Positions 17,413 through 25,731 of a stretch of DNA of 64,000 nt are shown here, in pieces. Within the stretch, counting starts at the first letter, position 1, and each line of letters begins with the position of its first letter. The notes under the pieces are model-generated. The model was not told where the DNA came from, made no database searches, and saw only the letters and a list, made by a program, of their open reading frames with translations. Source of the stretch: Rhizobiaceae bacterium (lineage in GTDB: Bacteria; Pseudomonadota; Alphaproteobacteria; Rhizobiales; Rhizobiaceae); contig JAEPQK010000006.1 in the NCBI GenBank assembly GCA_017640615.1, positions 1 through 64,000 on the forward strand. Direction: 5' to 3'. The position numbers were made by a program, and so were the translations under genes.

Positions 17413-17607
17413 TCAGATTTCCGCTGCAACATCCTGCTCGGTCTGCCTCTCCAGCAGCCGAATCCGGTTCAACACGTTTATTGCGCTATTGAAGCTCCAC
17501 TTGCCGCCGCGAGGACCAGGGACGCTTCGCGTATTGAGTGCCGCAGCGAGGTGCGCCGGGGACAGCTGCGAGCCGTGCGACAGTATGGCTTCTAAGCTTC
17601 CAGCCAC
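17413..17607 (-). pseudogene. Serine recombinase C-terminal remnant
   Basis: On the minus strand a 64-residue frame reads LSPAHLAAALNTRSVPGPRG followed by GKWSFNSAINVLNRIRLLER. This matches the C-terminal helix-turn-helix end of serine recombinases/resolvases (pattern: iAxxLNxxGipTPRGGxWxxxxVxxxLxR). The catalytic resolvase domain is absent upstream, so this is a fragment. It supports past recombinase-mediated exchange in this region. Confidence 0.6.
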
Positions 17608-17704
17608 CGCCTATATGGCGTTGTCCGATCAAGCGACGATTTCGGCGCATCGCCGCCGACGGACTGCTATATAGCGCTAGGTCACTAACTTTGGAGTATC
17701 TACC

Positions 17705-18481
17705 GTGACCATTTTGTCTACGCCCAGAAGAACCGTCCATGATGCTGAACTTCAAGACACTATGCTTGATGCTGCGATTGCAGAACTTGGCGGCTTGCCA
17801 GACCCCGAATGCGAGTTCCGGGCATCTGTTCCTTCATCCACCGACGATGAAATCCATTCCACGCCACCTTATCAGAGGAGCGTTACAATCGAGTTCCCAG
17901 ACGACTGTTTGGTCTATCCCGGCGCCCGTTCGCTCTCGATTCCTATCAGGGATATCCTTGAGTTTTTTGAAAGCGTCGCTTTGGACGAAGAGCGTGGCGT
18001 GGTCCGCGAGATCCGGGACCTCTACTACGGCGAAGAATATATCGACGATTATCGGGACTTGAGCTTGACCTACGGTAGCAATTCGTCCGAGCAGCGTGGA
18101 CGCATGAGGTGGCATCTCGAGCAGCGTCGCCCCGATAGAGAGAACCGCAATAGGCATCTTCTTGCAACGCTCGCCGCTCACGAGGCGGAAGATGCAGCCA
18201 AAGACCGGCTGCGGTGGGAGCCTTTCGCCGAGGAGAAGGCTGCGATGGAGACGGATGAGGATGCGCTCGGAGAGCGGCGCCGGAAGCTTGACTTGGATTG
18301 GTTCGATTATTTCCGAGAGGCAGACAGCCGGGGGACGGCCTCGGATTGGGCTAAGTCGCGTCGCGCAGAGCTCAGGGATGTCGAAGCGAGACTGGACGAG
18401 GACACGAACTCTCACTTCAAGAAGTATGAAGGACTCTACGACAGGTCATTCGAACACCTGATGACCGCAAGGGGCGAATAA
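17705..18481 (+). CDS. Hypothetical protein (orphan, 258 residues)
   Basis: A soluble, highly charged protein rich in Asp, Glu and Arg, with no signal peptide and no membrane segment. The first half has beta-like segments (SVTIEFPDDCLVYPG, SLSIPIRDILEFFESV); the second half is long charged helices (EDALGERRRKLDLDWFDYF and after), possibly coiled coil. I do not recognise a family. The start is the GTG at 17705; ATG 17741 is out of frame. It stands alone between two recombinase remnants, which suggests cargo carried by a mobile element. Confidence 0.6.
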   Translation: MTILSTPRRTVHDAELQDTMLDAAIAELGGLPDPECEFRASVPSSTDDEIHSTPPYQRSVTIEFPDDCLVYPGARSLSIPIRDILEFFESVALDEERGVVREIRDLYYGEEYIDDYRDLSLTYGSNSSEQRGRMRWHLEQRRPDRENRNRHLLATLAAHEAEDAAKDRLRWEPFAEEKAAMETDEDALGERRRKLDLDWFDYFREADSRGTASDWAKSRRAELRDVEARLDEDTNSHFKKYEGLYDRSFEHLMTARGE

Positions 18482-18681
18482 CGATCAAACAGACAAGCCG
18501 GACGGCGGTGATTCGTCGCCCGGCCATTCACCATTATCGTCATGAATAGCCAGCAGCTGTTATGAAACTAACCGCTGAGGGCGAAGAACATTTGGGTTCT
18601 GACTCCCTCGTCGACCTCATGGCCGTTTCTGGGTACGACAAATCATCTCATCATGAGAGGTAGCTCACACCCGCAATTGGC
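18482..18681. other. Intergenic stretch with degenerate sequence
   Basis: A GC-rich imperfect hairpin (GCCGG..GGCG with CGCC..CGGC, about 18496-18524) follows the orphan gene and could act as its terminator, though no T-run is present. A 33-codon frame in the same phase as the resolvase remnant ends in TAG at 18661. Confidence 0.35.
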
Positions 18682-18894
18682 GACGCTGCCGCTGCGCGCG
18701 CCGAGCACGATCGCGAGGTGATTTCTGCAGTAACCGTAAGGGCGCTTCAGGAGCGGAAGGCTGCCGGGGTCATCCTGGGCAATTGCATTAATCTGGACGA
18801 GGCGTGCATGAAGGTTATCGCCGGCAACTGCCAAGCGCCGAACGCCAAAGCGGATAGGATTTCTGATTATCTTGCCGGACGGAGACTCATTTAA
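18682..18894 (+). pseudogene. Resolvase/serine recombinase remnant
   Basis: The frame reads AEHDREVISAVTVRALQERK, then AAGVILGNCINLDEA, and ends at TAA 18892. This corresponds to the end of the catalytic domain and linker of serine recombinases (pattern: FERxLISERTxxALxxxKARGVxLGNPxNLxEA). An in-frame TAG precedes it at 18661 and no start codon supports it. It was not in the ORF track. It points the opposite way to the remnant at 17413, so the two are probably separate elements or were separated by inversion. Confidence 0.6.
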
Positions 18895-19228
18895 CTAGTG
18901 CTGTGGGCTTGGATATTGAAAGGAGCGATTTGAGATCTGTGATAATTGGCCGGACTGGAGCGAATGTGGCCTCATTGAGCTTTCAGATGCGTCCGATGAT
19001 CGCGGCTTGGCAATCGATTATCGGACTACGATTTGTAAGCGCTTAGTCTTCCCGGCCCACGCTCTCCGCGATGCCCATACTTTGAGACTTGTAATGCGGG
19101 TTCTTTCCAGTTTGGCCAAGCCGTTTACTTCGCCTTGCCGAATGAGACGATCATGCCTGACCGGAGCCGACCTCGACTACCACGCTAACGAGCGCACTGC
19201 TCAGGCTGTGCGCTTTCCAGCAATTGTG
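18895..19228. other. Intergenic region, nothing recognised
   Basis: About 330 bases between the resolvase remnant and the end of the IclR gene. A 92-codon frame at 19007-19285 overlaps the IclR gene and looks like a shadow. No hairpin terminator with a T-run was found. Confidence 0.35.
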
Positions 19229-20002
19229 CTAGCCCGCCCCGGTTATTTGAGCTGTAATGGCTTTGGTTGCTATTCTCAGTCGTAAGCCTACTTCGATTGC
19301 GTCTCCGCGTGAAAGTCTCTGTTTGGGTGCGGAAAGACTTATCGCGGCGACAGGCTGCTCTTCGGAGTTGAGTATAGCGCTTGCGACACAGACCGCCGAT
19401 TCCTCGTTCTCCTCGAACTCCGTTGCAAACCCCTGCCGCTTGAAGCGTTGCAGGCTCGAGATAATTTCGTCGATTTTGGTCATCGTGCGGCTGGTCCTTA
19501 TGTCGAGGCGATTGTTCAGACGCACGCGAACTTCATCATCGCTAAGGTGGGAGAGAATCGCCTTACCCAGTGCGGTCGAATGCGCAGGGTGCCGGTCGCC
19601 TATTCTCCCCTGAATTCGGAGGCTGCGTCGTGCCTCGACGATTTCGACATATACCACCTCGGCGCCGGCCAATATCCCGAGGTTGATGGTCTCTTCGTAT
19701 TCTTGCTCCAGCAGCAGCATTTGTGATCGGGCTATGAGCCGAAGGGAATGCAGGTCCTGGTCCGCCTGCACGATGCCGCGGAATCTCGAGCCTAACCCAT
19801 ATCGGTCGGTGCTTCTGTCATAAAAAAGATAGCCGGCTTCGGCGAGGGTCTGGAGGTATCGAAAGCAAGTGGTTCTCGGCAGACCGACATCTTTCATAAC
19901 GGCGGTAAGTGTCGTCTCATGCCCGAGGCTCGCCACGTGGGACAGGACACCGAGCGCTTTCGCTACAGGTTTGACAATATAGGGGTTTTCGTCCTCTGAC
20001 AT
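19229..20002 (-). CDS. IclR-family transcriptional regulator (aminotransferase/ABC operon)
   Basis: A 257-residue IclR-type regulator. The winged helix spans about residues 11-75 and includes TTLTAVMKDVGLPRTTCFRY; the effector domain includes HPAHSTALGKAILSHL and FKRQGFATEFEENEESAVC, both typical. An AGGAGG ribosome site sits 8 bases before the ATG. It is divergent from the eight-gene operon starting at 20118, with a 115-base shared promoter region that holds an inverted repeat. It therefore probably controls that operon in response to a pathway metabolite. Confidence 0.92.
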   Translation of the reverse strand: MSEDENPYIVKPVAKALGVLSHVASLGHETTLTAVMKDVGLPRTTCFRYLQTLAEAGYLFYDRSTDRYGLGSRFRGIVQADQDLHSLRLIARSQMLLLEQEYEETINLGILAGAEVVYVEIVEARRSLRIQGRIGDRHPAHSTALGKAILSHLSDDEVRVRLNNRLDIRTSRTMTKIDEIISSLQRFKRQGFATEFEENEESAVCVASAILNSEEQPVAAISLSAPKQRLSRGDAIEVGLRLRIATKAITAQITGAG

Positions 20003-20035
20003 GCTTATTGCCTCCTAACGTGGACATCACGATTA

Positions 20036-20071
20036 TTCCGTGTGGCGAACATCGATATCCTTTTCACGGAA
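20036..20071. promoter_or_regulatory. Inverted repeat in divergent promoter region
   Basis: TTCCGTG (20036-20042) and CACGGAA (20065-20071) form a perfect 7-bp dyad separated by 22 bases, inside the 115-base gap between the IclR gene and the aminotransferase operon. It is a candidate operator for the divergent IclR regulator. No clear sigma-70 promoter was resolved by eye. Confidence 0.4.
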
Positions 20072-20117
20072 ACTTTTGCGCCGTAGCATTTTTGAAAGTC
20101 AAGAGGACGGCAAACTG

Positions 20118-21449
20118 ATGGGCGGACAGCAAACGGGCGCGGAGAAACTTCGTTTCGTAGCCTCAAAAAAGGCTATCAAGGTTGGTGCGCAGTATGTGGC
20201 TGGCGGTGTGAACAGCCATTTCCGCATCGGGATGATGCCGCACCCATTGGTGTTTACGCATGGGGATGGGGCGTATCTGTTCGACGTCGATGGCAACAAG
20301 ATCATCGACTACTATTGCGGTATGGGAGCTGCCGTTCTAGGCCATTCCCCACGGTCGGCAATATCGGCATACCAGGCACAAGTCGCGCGCGGCATTCTAT
20401 TCGCAGGGCAATCTCAAGTCGAATACGAGGCAGCACGGCTGCTGTGCGAGGCTGTGCCGAGCGCTCAACGTGTCCGTTTCGGTTCGTCTGGATCTGAAGT
20501 CGTGCAGGCCGCATTCCGGGTGGCGCGCGGCGCCACCGGTCGAACGCGCATCATCAAGTTCGAAGGTCACTACCACGGCTGGTTCGATAATGTACTATGG
20601 TCGACAGCACCCTCTATCGACCAGGCGGGGCCGGCGGAGGCGCCGATAGCTGTTGCTGGCAGCCGGGGGCAGCTAAGCGAGGCGCAGCATGAGCTGGTTA
20701 TCCTCGGCTGGAACGACCTCAACGGCCTACGTGCTAGGCTGGCAAAAGGCGACATCGCCGCCGTCGTTATGGAGCCGGCGATGTGCAATCAGGGCGCAAT
20801 CTCGCCAGACGCGGGATTTCTTGAAGGCGCTCGTGCTGCGTGCACCGAATATGGCAGCCTGCTGATTTTCGATGAAGTCATTACCGGTTTCAGGCTCTCC
20901 AAGTCCGGGGGGCAAGGGCTGTTCGGGGTGACACCGGATCTCTCTGTTTTTGCCAAGGCGATTGCAAACGGGTTCCCGGTTTCCGCACTCGTAGGTTCGG
21001 TGGAGCTTATGGAACTTGTCGCCACCGGCGGTGTGCTACATGGCGGAACGTTCAACTCGCAGCCGGCGGCAATGGCCGCAATGATAGCCGTACAGAACGA
21101 ACTCACCGAGGATCACTATCGAACGGCCTCTGAGCGCGGACTGAGACTGCAGGCCGGCGTGCGTGATATCCTTAAGGACACAGGTATTAAGGCTTATGTG
21201 GGTGGCTTCCCGCTGGTGTTTCATGTCGCACTCGGGCTCGATGCGCCACCGAGAAACTACCGCGATCTAACGGCGGCCGACCGCTTAGGATATGTTGCCC
21301 TCGCTAATGCATTGCTGCGGCGCGGCGTGCGCGTTCTCGAGCGCGGCGCCTGGTTCGTCTCGGCGGCGCACGACGACACTGTGATCGATCGAACACTGGA
21401 AACATTGAGAGATGCGGCGAGGGAAGTCGCACCTCGGCTTGCCGCTTGA
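20118..21449 (+). CDS. Class III aminotransferase, glutamate-1-semialdehyde-aminomutase-like
   Basis: A 443-residue PLP enzyme. Features: the N-terminal GGVNSHFRIG segment, the phosphate-binding GSSGSEVVQAAFRVAR, FEGHYHGWFD, the cofactor aspartate in LLIFDEVITGFR, and the Schiff-base lysine in FAKAIANGFPVSA (about K280). This set matches GSA aminomutase-like and aspartate-aminotransferase-family proteins. I start at ATG 20118 (AGAGG upstream) instead of the track start 20040, which runs into the divergent promoter. As first gene of a catabolic operon with a sugar-type ABC importer it is more likely a catabolic transaminase acting on an amino sugar or amino acid derivative than the haem enzyme HemL; substrate unknown. 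Confidence 0.85.
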   Translation: MGGQQTGAEKLRFVASKKAIKVGAQYVAGGVNSHFRIGMMPHPLVFTHGDGAYLFDVDGNKIIDYYCGMGAAVLGHSPRSAISAYQAQVARGILFAGQSQVEYEAARLLCEAVPSAQRVRFGSSGSEVVQAAFRVARGATGRTRIIKFEGHYHGWFDNVLWSTAPSIDQAGPAEAPIAVAGSRGQLSEAQHELVILGWNDLNGLRARLAKGDIAAVVMEPAMCNQGAISPDAGFLEGARAACTEYGSLLIFDEVITGFRLSKSGGQGLFGVTPDLSVFAKAIANGFPVSALVGSVELMELVATGGVLHGGTFNSQPAAMAAMIAVQNELTEDHYRTASERGLRLQAGVRDILKDTGIKAYVGGFPLVFHVALGLDAPPRNYRDLTAADRLGYVALANALLRRGVRVLERGAWFVSAAHDDTVIDRTLETLRDAAREVAPRLAA

Positions 21450-21517
21450 GCGCGCCCAATTCGAGCAAATGCATGACTAGGCCCGATCGGCCGGAAATAA
21501 TGGGAAGGGATAAGAAA

Positions 21518-22804
21518 ATGCAGCTGACGAGAAGACTGTTTGGCGGCTTAGTGGCGGCTTCCGCCATGTGGGCGGCTCTGCCTGCCATCGGCCAGGAATT
21601 CGATGGCGTCACTCTGGTTCACTTTACTCAGGGTGGTGCTGCGGACCGAATCGCAGGTTACAAGGCGCTGGCCGAGGATTTCACGGCAGAGACTGGCGCA
21701 AAGATCCAGATTGTTGAACAGCCATGGGAACAGATGCAGACGTCGATTATCAACGATGCGCTTTCCGGCGTCGGCAATTTCGATGTGCTCGATATCGACA
21801 GCGGCTGGGACGGCAACGTTTCCGCTTGGCTTGAACCGCTTGATGACCGCATTGCGAGGGATGGCTTCGACATCGGCGACTATCAGGGGCTGAACGCCCT
21901 GATCGCCGCGCCAGAGGGCGTGCGTTACGGCATTCCTTTCACTGCGCGTTCGATGGTCATGTTCTACCGTCAGGATCTGCTCGACGAAGCGGGGATATCT
22001 GTGCCCCAGACGTGGGAGGAGCTCATAGAAGCCTCGAAGGCGCTGACTGGCGATGGCTTCTATGGTTACGTCAGCGCTGGCGTGGCGATCCAACAGGAAA
22101 AGATGTTCTTCGGCGCGTTCAAGGGGTCGACCGGCAGGTCGCTCTTCTCCGAACACGGCGAGCCTCAGTTCAACAACGAACAGGGCGCCAACGCGATCAG
22201 GTTGCTGGCAGAGCTTTACAAGTCAGCCCCCCCCGGTGTGTTTGCAATGGACATCCCTGAGGTCGATCAGGTGTTCCTCAACGGTGAGGCGGCGTTCCTG
22301 ATCGAATGGCCGGATTACATCCAGCCGTCGCTCAATGATCCCGAACGCTCCAAGGTAGTTGGCAAGTGGGGAGCCGCCAACCCTCCGGGACCGGGTAACT
22401 ACGCTTCCTGGTACACAGCGATCAATTCGGCATCCAAGAACAAGGATGCTGCCTGGGCATGGCTGAAGCATATTTCGTCGGCAGAAGCCTCCAAGACGCT
22501 GATGGTCGATCACGGTATCTACGCAACTCGCAGCAGCGTTCTGCTCGATCCCGAGATCGCTGCCTCCTTGCCAGGCATGGAGGCAGTTGTCGACAGCGCC
22601 GCTCTGTCATTCTCGCCGAACTGGATCGGCGCGCCGTGGGGCCTGGAGTGGTTCATCAAGTCCGCGGACATGGTAGCCGCGGGTGTCACCGGACAAACCA
22701 CGCCGGAGGAGACAGTAGCTGCGATGGCGGAGCTGTGGAACGAGCTGAAAAAGGACGGCGAAGTGCCTGAAGGGTTCTCCTTCGCCGACCTGTCGGTAAA
22801 CTAG
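21518..22804 (+). CDS. ABC transporter substrate-binding protein, sugar (UgpB/MalE-like) type
   Basis: A 428-residue periplasmic binding protein. Residues 1-27 form a signal peptide with a twin-arginine-like start (LTRRLFGG) and cleavage near AIGQ. Mature features are typical of extracellular solute-binding protein family 1: DVLDIDSGWDGNVSAWLEPL, GIPFTARSMVMFYRQDLL and the late GPGNYASWYTAIN. The ATG at 21518 follows a GGGAAGGGA ribosome site; the track start at 21446 lies inside the aminotransferase gene end. It feeds the permeases and ATPase downstream. The ligand is unknown but should be a carbohydrate or glycoside-like compound. Confidence 0.9.
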   Translation: MQLTRRLFGGLVAASAMWAALPAIGQEFDGVTLVHFTQGGAADRIAGYKALAEDFTAETGAKIQIVEQPWEQMQTSIINDALSGVGNFDVLDIDSGWDGNVSAWLEPLDDRIARDGFDIGDYQGLNALIAAPEGVRYGIPFTARSMVMFYRQDLLDEAGISVPQTWEELIEASKALTGDGFYGYVSAGVAIQQEKMFFGAFKGSTGRSLFSEHGEPQFNNEQGANAIRLLAELYKSAPPGVFAMDIPEVDQVFLNGEAAFLIEWPDYIQPSLNDPERSKVVGKWGAANPPGPGNYASWYTAINSASKNKDAAWAWLKHISSAEASKTLMVDHGIYATRSSVLLDPEIAASLPGMEAVVDSAALSFSPNWIGAPWGLEWFIKSADMVAAGVTGQTTPEETVAAMAELWNELKKDGEVPEGFSFADLSVN

Positions 22805-22813
22805 GCCATTCAC

Positions 22814-22848
22814 AGACCAGCCGCCGGACATCACTGGGCGGCTGGTCT
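22814..22848 (+). promoter_or_regulatory. Strong hairpin between binding-protein gene and permease genes
   Basis: AGACCAGCCGCC, an 11-base loop, then GGCGGCTGGTCT: a perfect 12-bp stem 10 bases after the binding-protein stop codon and 36 bases before the permease start. No T-run follows. It fits an mRNA-stabilising or attenuating element giving excess binding protein; same placement as the hairpins at 2780 and 12018. Confidence 0.7.
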
Positions 22849-22884
22849 ACTTCCACACTCAGGCGACCCGGTGCGGCTTTAGGC

Positions 22885-23808
22885 ATGGCCATAGCTAACG
22901 CTTTCACGCGATTTGCACGCGACGACAGAAAGGTCGCTTTGCTGTTTCTGCTGCCAGGCCTTGCCGTACTCGTCCTGACCTATCTGTTTCCGCTGATCTA
23001 TTCCCTGGTTCTAAGCTTTTCGGAATGGGATATTCGAAAGCCGGGGTCGCGGTTTGAGCCGGTCGGCTTCGACAACTACGCAGATATCCTTACTGACTCG
23101 GACTTCTGGGCTGCCGGCTGGCGCTCCACGGTCTACTCGGTAGTCTCACTGCCTATCCAGCTGGTGCTAGGAACGCTAATCGCAGTGTTGCTGACGAGCC
23201 CGCGGGTCAATTCGAAGCTGGGCGCCTTCACCCGTATCACCATGCTCATTCCATTGATGCTGCCCCCGGTCGTGCTCGGTATTCTCTGGCGACTAATCCT
23301 CAACGTGAACTACGGACCAGCAAACCACATTCTTGGTCTGGTGGGTTTCGGCCCCCTTAGCTTTGTATCCTCGGCGGAAACGGCGCTGGCGACCGCCATC
23401 TTTGTGGAGGTTCTGGCGAACACGTCTGTGGTCGTCATGATACTCATCGGTGGCATACTGGCGCTGCCGCCGGACCCGCTACGCGCTGCGGAGGTAGACG
23501 GCGCCGGACCGTGGCGCATCCTTCTGGAGATCAAGCTCCCGCAGCTCGCCTCCTATTACCTGATCATCATCCTGATACGGGTAATGGACCTGCTGAAGAC
23601 GTTCGACTTCATCTATGCGCTCACCGGCGGCGGGCCGGGGTCATCGACGATTGTTTTCAACCTTTTCATCTATCGCGAGGGACAGCGGTTCCTCAATTAT
23701 CCGGGCGCCTCTGCCGCGTCCTGGGTGTTCCTGGTGGCGTTGCTGCCGCTTTCGTTCTGGCTTCTAAGGAAGGCCGTGCGCCCAACGGATACCTACCTCA
23801 ATGATTAG
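22885..23808 (+). CDS. ABC transporter permease, sugar type (UgpA/MalF-like)
   Basis: A 307-residue inner-membrane permease with about six helices (first around residues 15-40, LLFLLPGLAVLVLTYLF). The EAA-type loop reads RAAEVDGAGPWRILLEIKLP. The TGGGPGSSTIVFNLFIY segment is characteristic of MalF/UgpA-like subunits. It overlaps the second permease gene by 8 bases. It forms the channel with the protein at 23801. Confidence 0.92.
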   Translation: MAIANAFTRFARDDRKVALLFLLPGLAVLVLTYLFPLIYSLVLSFSEWDIRKPGSRFEPVGFDNYADILTDSDFWAAGWRSTVYSVVSLPIQLVLGTLIAVLLTSPRVNSKLGAFTRITMLIPLMLPPVVLGILWRLILNVNYGPANHILGLVGFGPLSFVSSAETALATAIFVEVLANTSVVVMILIGGILALPPDPLRAAEVDGAGPWRILLEIKLPQLASYYLIIILIRVMDLLKTFDFIYALTGGGPGSSTIVFNLFIYREGQRFLNYPGASAASWVFLVALLPLSFWLLRKAVRPTDTYLND

Positions 23809-24655
23809 GCGGTATTCCCATCCCCCGCGCGAGATCGTCGCTCGAATTGCACTTTATGTGGCGGTGCTAGCGGTGCTCGTGGTGGTGCTCTTTCCGATCT
23901 ACTGGCTTGTGCTCAACTCGCTGAAGTACCAGCGGGACTTTTTCACCAACCCGCCAGTGTTCTTCGCGACCCAACTGACGCTCGACCACTATCGGGGTGT
24001 GCTGTCGAACCCGCTAAATCGGCAATATCTCTGGAATACGTTTGTAGTCACAACAGTCGCAACCATCATCGCGACGTTTGTCGGGACTCTTTGTGCTTAC
24101 GTTCTGGCGCGTATCCGGATGCCGTTCAGGCTCAACGGAACTCTGCTCGTCGCAATCCTGATCAGCCGGTTGTTTCCACCGGTCAGCCTAGCGATTCCCT
24201 ATTATCTGCTGATGCGTAATTTCGGGCTTCTGGATACCCGGTTGGCACTTGTGATCGCCTATGTCGGACTGGCCCTGCCATTCGTTACCTGGCTAATGCT
24301 GACATTCTTTCAGGACTTGCCCAAGGAAATAGAACGCGCCGCAATGGTCGATGGATGCACAATGTTCCAGCGCTTCCGCTGGGTCGTATTGCCAATGTCC
24401 GTTACCTCGATGATCGTGTCGGGGATCTTCGTCTTCATGGGAGTATGGAACGAACTGCTATTCGCCCTGACCTTGACTGCACTTAGGGCCAAGACTGTAT
24501 CGGTCGCGATCTCAAGTTTCGTGGGCGACAACGCGCTCGATTGGGGACAGATGAGTGCGCTCAGTGTGCTGTCATTCATGCCGATCTTGATATTGGCGCT
24601 GTCCGTGCAGCGCTTCCTTGTGCGAGGCATCTCATTCGGAGCCGTTAAAGGATAA
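23801..24655 (+). CDS. ABC transporter permease, sugar type (UgpE/MalG-like)
   Basis: A 284-residue inner-membrane permease. The start MIRRYSHPPREIVAR is followed by a first helix at about residues 15-37. The EAA loop reads RAAMVDGCTMFQRFRWVVLP and is followed by a helix with FVFMGVWNELLFALTLT, typical of the MalG/UgpE group. It overlaps the first permease gene and is 2 bases from the ATPase gene, so all three are one translational unit. Confidence 0.92.
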   Translation: MIRRYSHPPREIVARIALYVAVLAVLVVVLFPIYWLVLNSLKYQRDFFTNPPVFFATQLTLDHYRGVLSNPLNRQYLWNTFVVTTVATIIATFVGTLCAYVLARIRMPFRLNGTLLVAILISRLFPPVSLAIPYYLLMRNFGLLDTRLALVIAYVGLALPFVTWLMLTFFQDLPKEIERAAMVDGCTMFQRFRWVVLPMSVTSMIVSGIFVFMGVWNELLFALTLTALRAKTVSVAISSFVGDNALDWGQMSALSVLSFMPILILALSVQRFLVRGISFGAVKG

Positions 24656-24657
24656 CA

Positions 24658-25731
24658 ATGGCCAGCTCACTCAGGCTCGAAAACATCACAAAGACATTCG
24701 GTAGCGTTACGGTAATCGATGACGTGACCATCGACATCGAGCCTGGGCGGTTTGTTACGCTGGTTGGGCCATCCGGGTGCGGCAAATCGACTCTGCTGAA
24801 CATGACCGCGTCACTTGAGCGGCCGACGGATGGACGCATCCTAATCGACGGACGCGACGTGACCATGATGACCGCACGACAGCGCGGCATAGCCATGGTT
24901 TTTCAAAGCTATGCGCTCTACCCGCATCTGACGGTACGGCAGAACTTGGCTTTTCCCTTGCGCGTCCAGAAGGTCGCCAAACCGGAAATCACGAAGAAGG
25001 TCCTGCAGGCCGCGGACCTAATGGAGATCGGACACCTGCTCGATCGGAAGCCGCGCGAACTCTCGGGCGGGCAGCGCCAGCGCGTAGCAATTAGCCGCGC
25101 AATCATTCGTCCCGCTACCGTTTGTCTCTTGGATGAGCCGCTGTCTAACCTCGATGCGGCACTGCGCGTCCGCGTGCGCGGCGAACTGAAGCTGCTGTTT
25201 TCGCGGATGGAAACCACGACTATGTTCGTGACGCACGATCAGTCTGAAGCAATGACGATGAGCGACAGCATTGTCGTTCTCAAGGACGGCAAGGTGCAAC
25301 AGCAGGGCACTCCGCTGGAGGTCTATCGCAATCCGGCTAACGAGTTCGTTGCGACTTTCATCGGCTCCCCGCAAATGAACGTGCTGGACGCTCGCATCGA
25401 GAGGACTGACGAGGTCGTCGTTCATGCGGGTTCGATACGATTGCCGCTGCCGGAAAGCACTTTACTACCGTCCGGTCGTGTACGGCTGGGCATCCGGCCG
25501 GAGTTCATTACCGCGGCGCCCGTTTCTGACGGCACGCCCGTTACTGCAAAGATCGAACTGGTGGAGCACATGGGTAACAGTGCGATCGTCCACTACCGGT
25601 TCGCAGATGGCACCTCCCTTATAGGCTTGGAGATGATCGACACACAGATCGGCGTCGGATGGGAGGGTGCCGTCTACATCGACACCCAACGGCTCAAATT
25701 CTTCGATACCGCAACCGGACAGGCGATATGA
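24658..25731 (+). CDS. ABC transporter ATP-binding protein, sugar type (UgpC/MalK-like)
   Basis: A 357-residue ATPase. Walker A GPSGCGKST, signature LSGGQRQR, Walker B VCLLDEPLSNLDA and H-loop FVTHDQSEAMTMSD are intact. The C-terminal domain from about residue 235 is the OB-fold regulatory region of MalK/UgpC proteins (GSPQMNVLDARI, LGIRPEFI). Its stop codon overlaps the start of the SDR gene (ATGA). It energises the importer encoded by the three preceding genes. Confidence 0.93.
   Translation: MASSLRLENITKTFGSVTVIDDVTIDIEPGRFVTLVGPSGCGKSTLLNMTASLERPTDGRILIDGRDVTMMTARQRGIAMVFQSYALYPHLTVRQNLAFPLRVQKVAKPEITKKVLQAADLMEIGHLLDRKPRELSGGQRQRVAISRAIIRPATVCLLDEPLSNLDAALRVRVRGELKLLFSRMETTTMFVTHDQSEAMTMSDSIVVLKDGKVQQQGTPLEVYRNPANEFVATFIGSPQMNVLDARIERTDEVVVHAGSIRLPLPESTLLPSGRVRLGIRPEFITAAPVSDGTPVTAKIELVEHMGNSAIVHYRFADGTSLIGLEMIDTQIGVGWEGAVYIDTQRLKFFDTATGQAI

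Noticed and set aside
20118-21449. hemL (glutamate-1-semialdehyde aminomutase of haem synthesis)
   Set aside because: The fold matches, but this order of alphaproteobacteria makes haem precursor by the ALA synthase route and the gene is first in a catabolic operon, so a different substrate is likelier.
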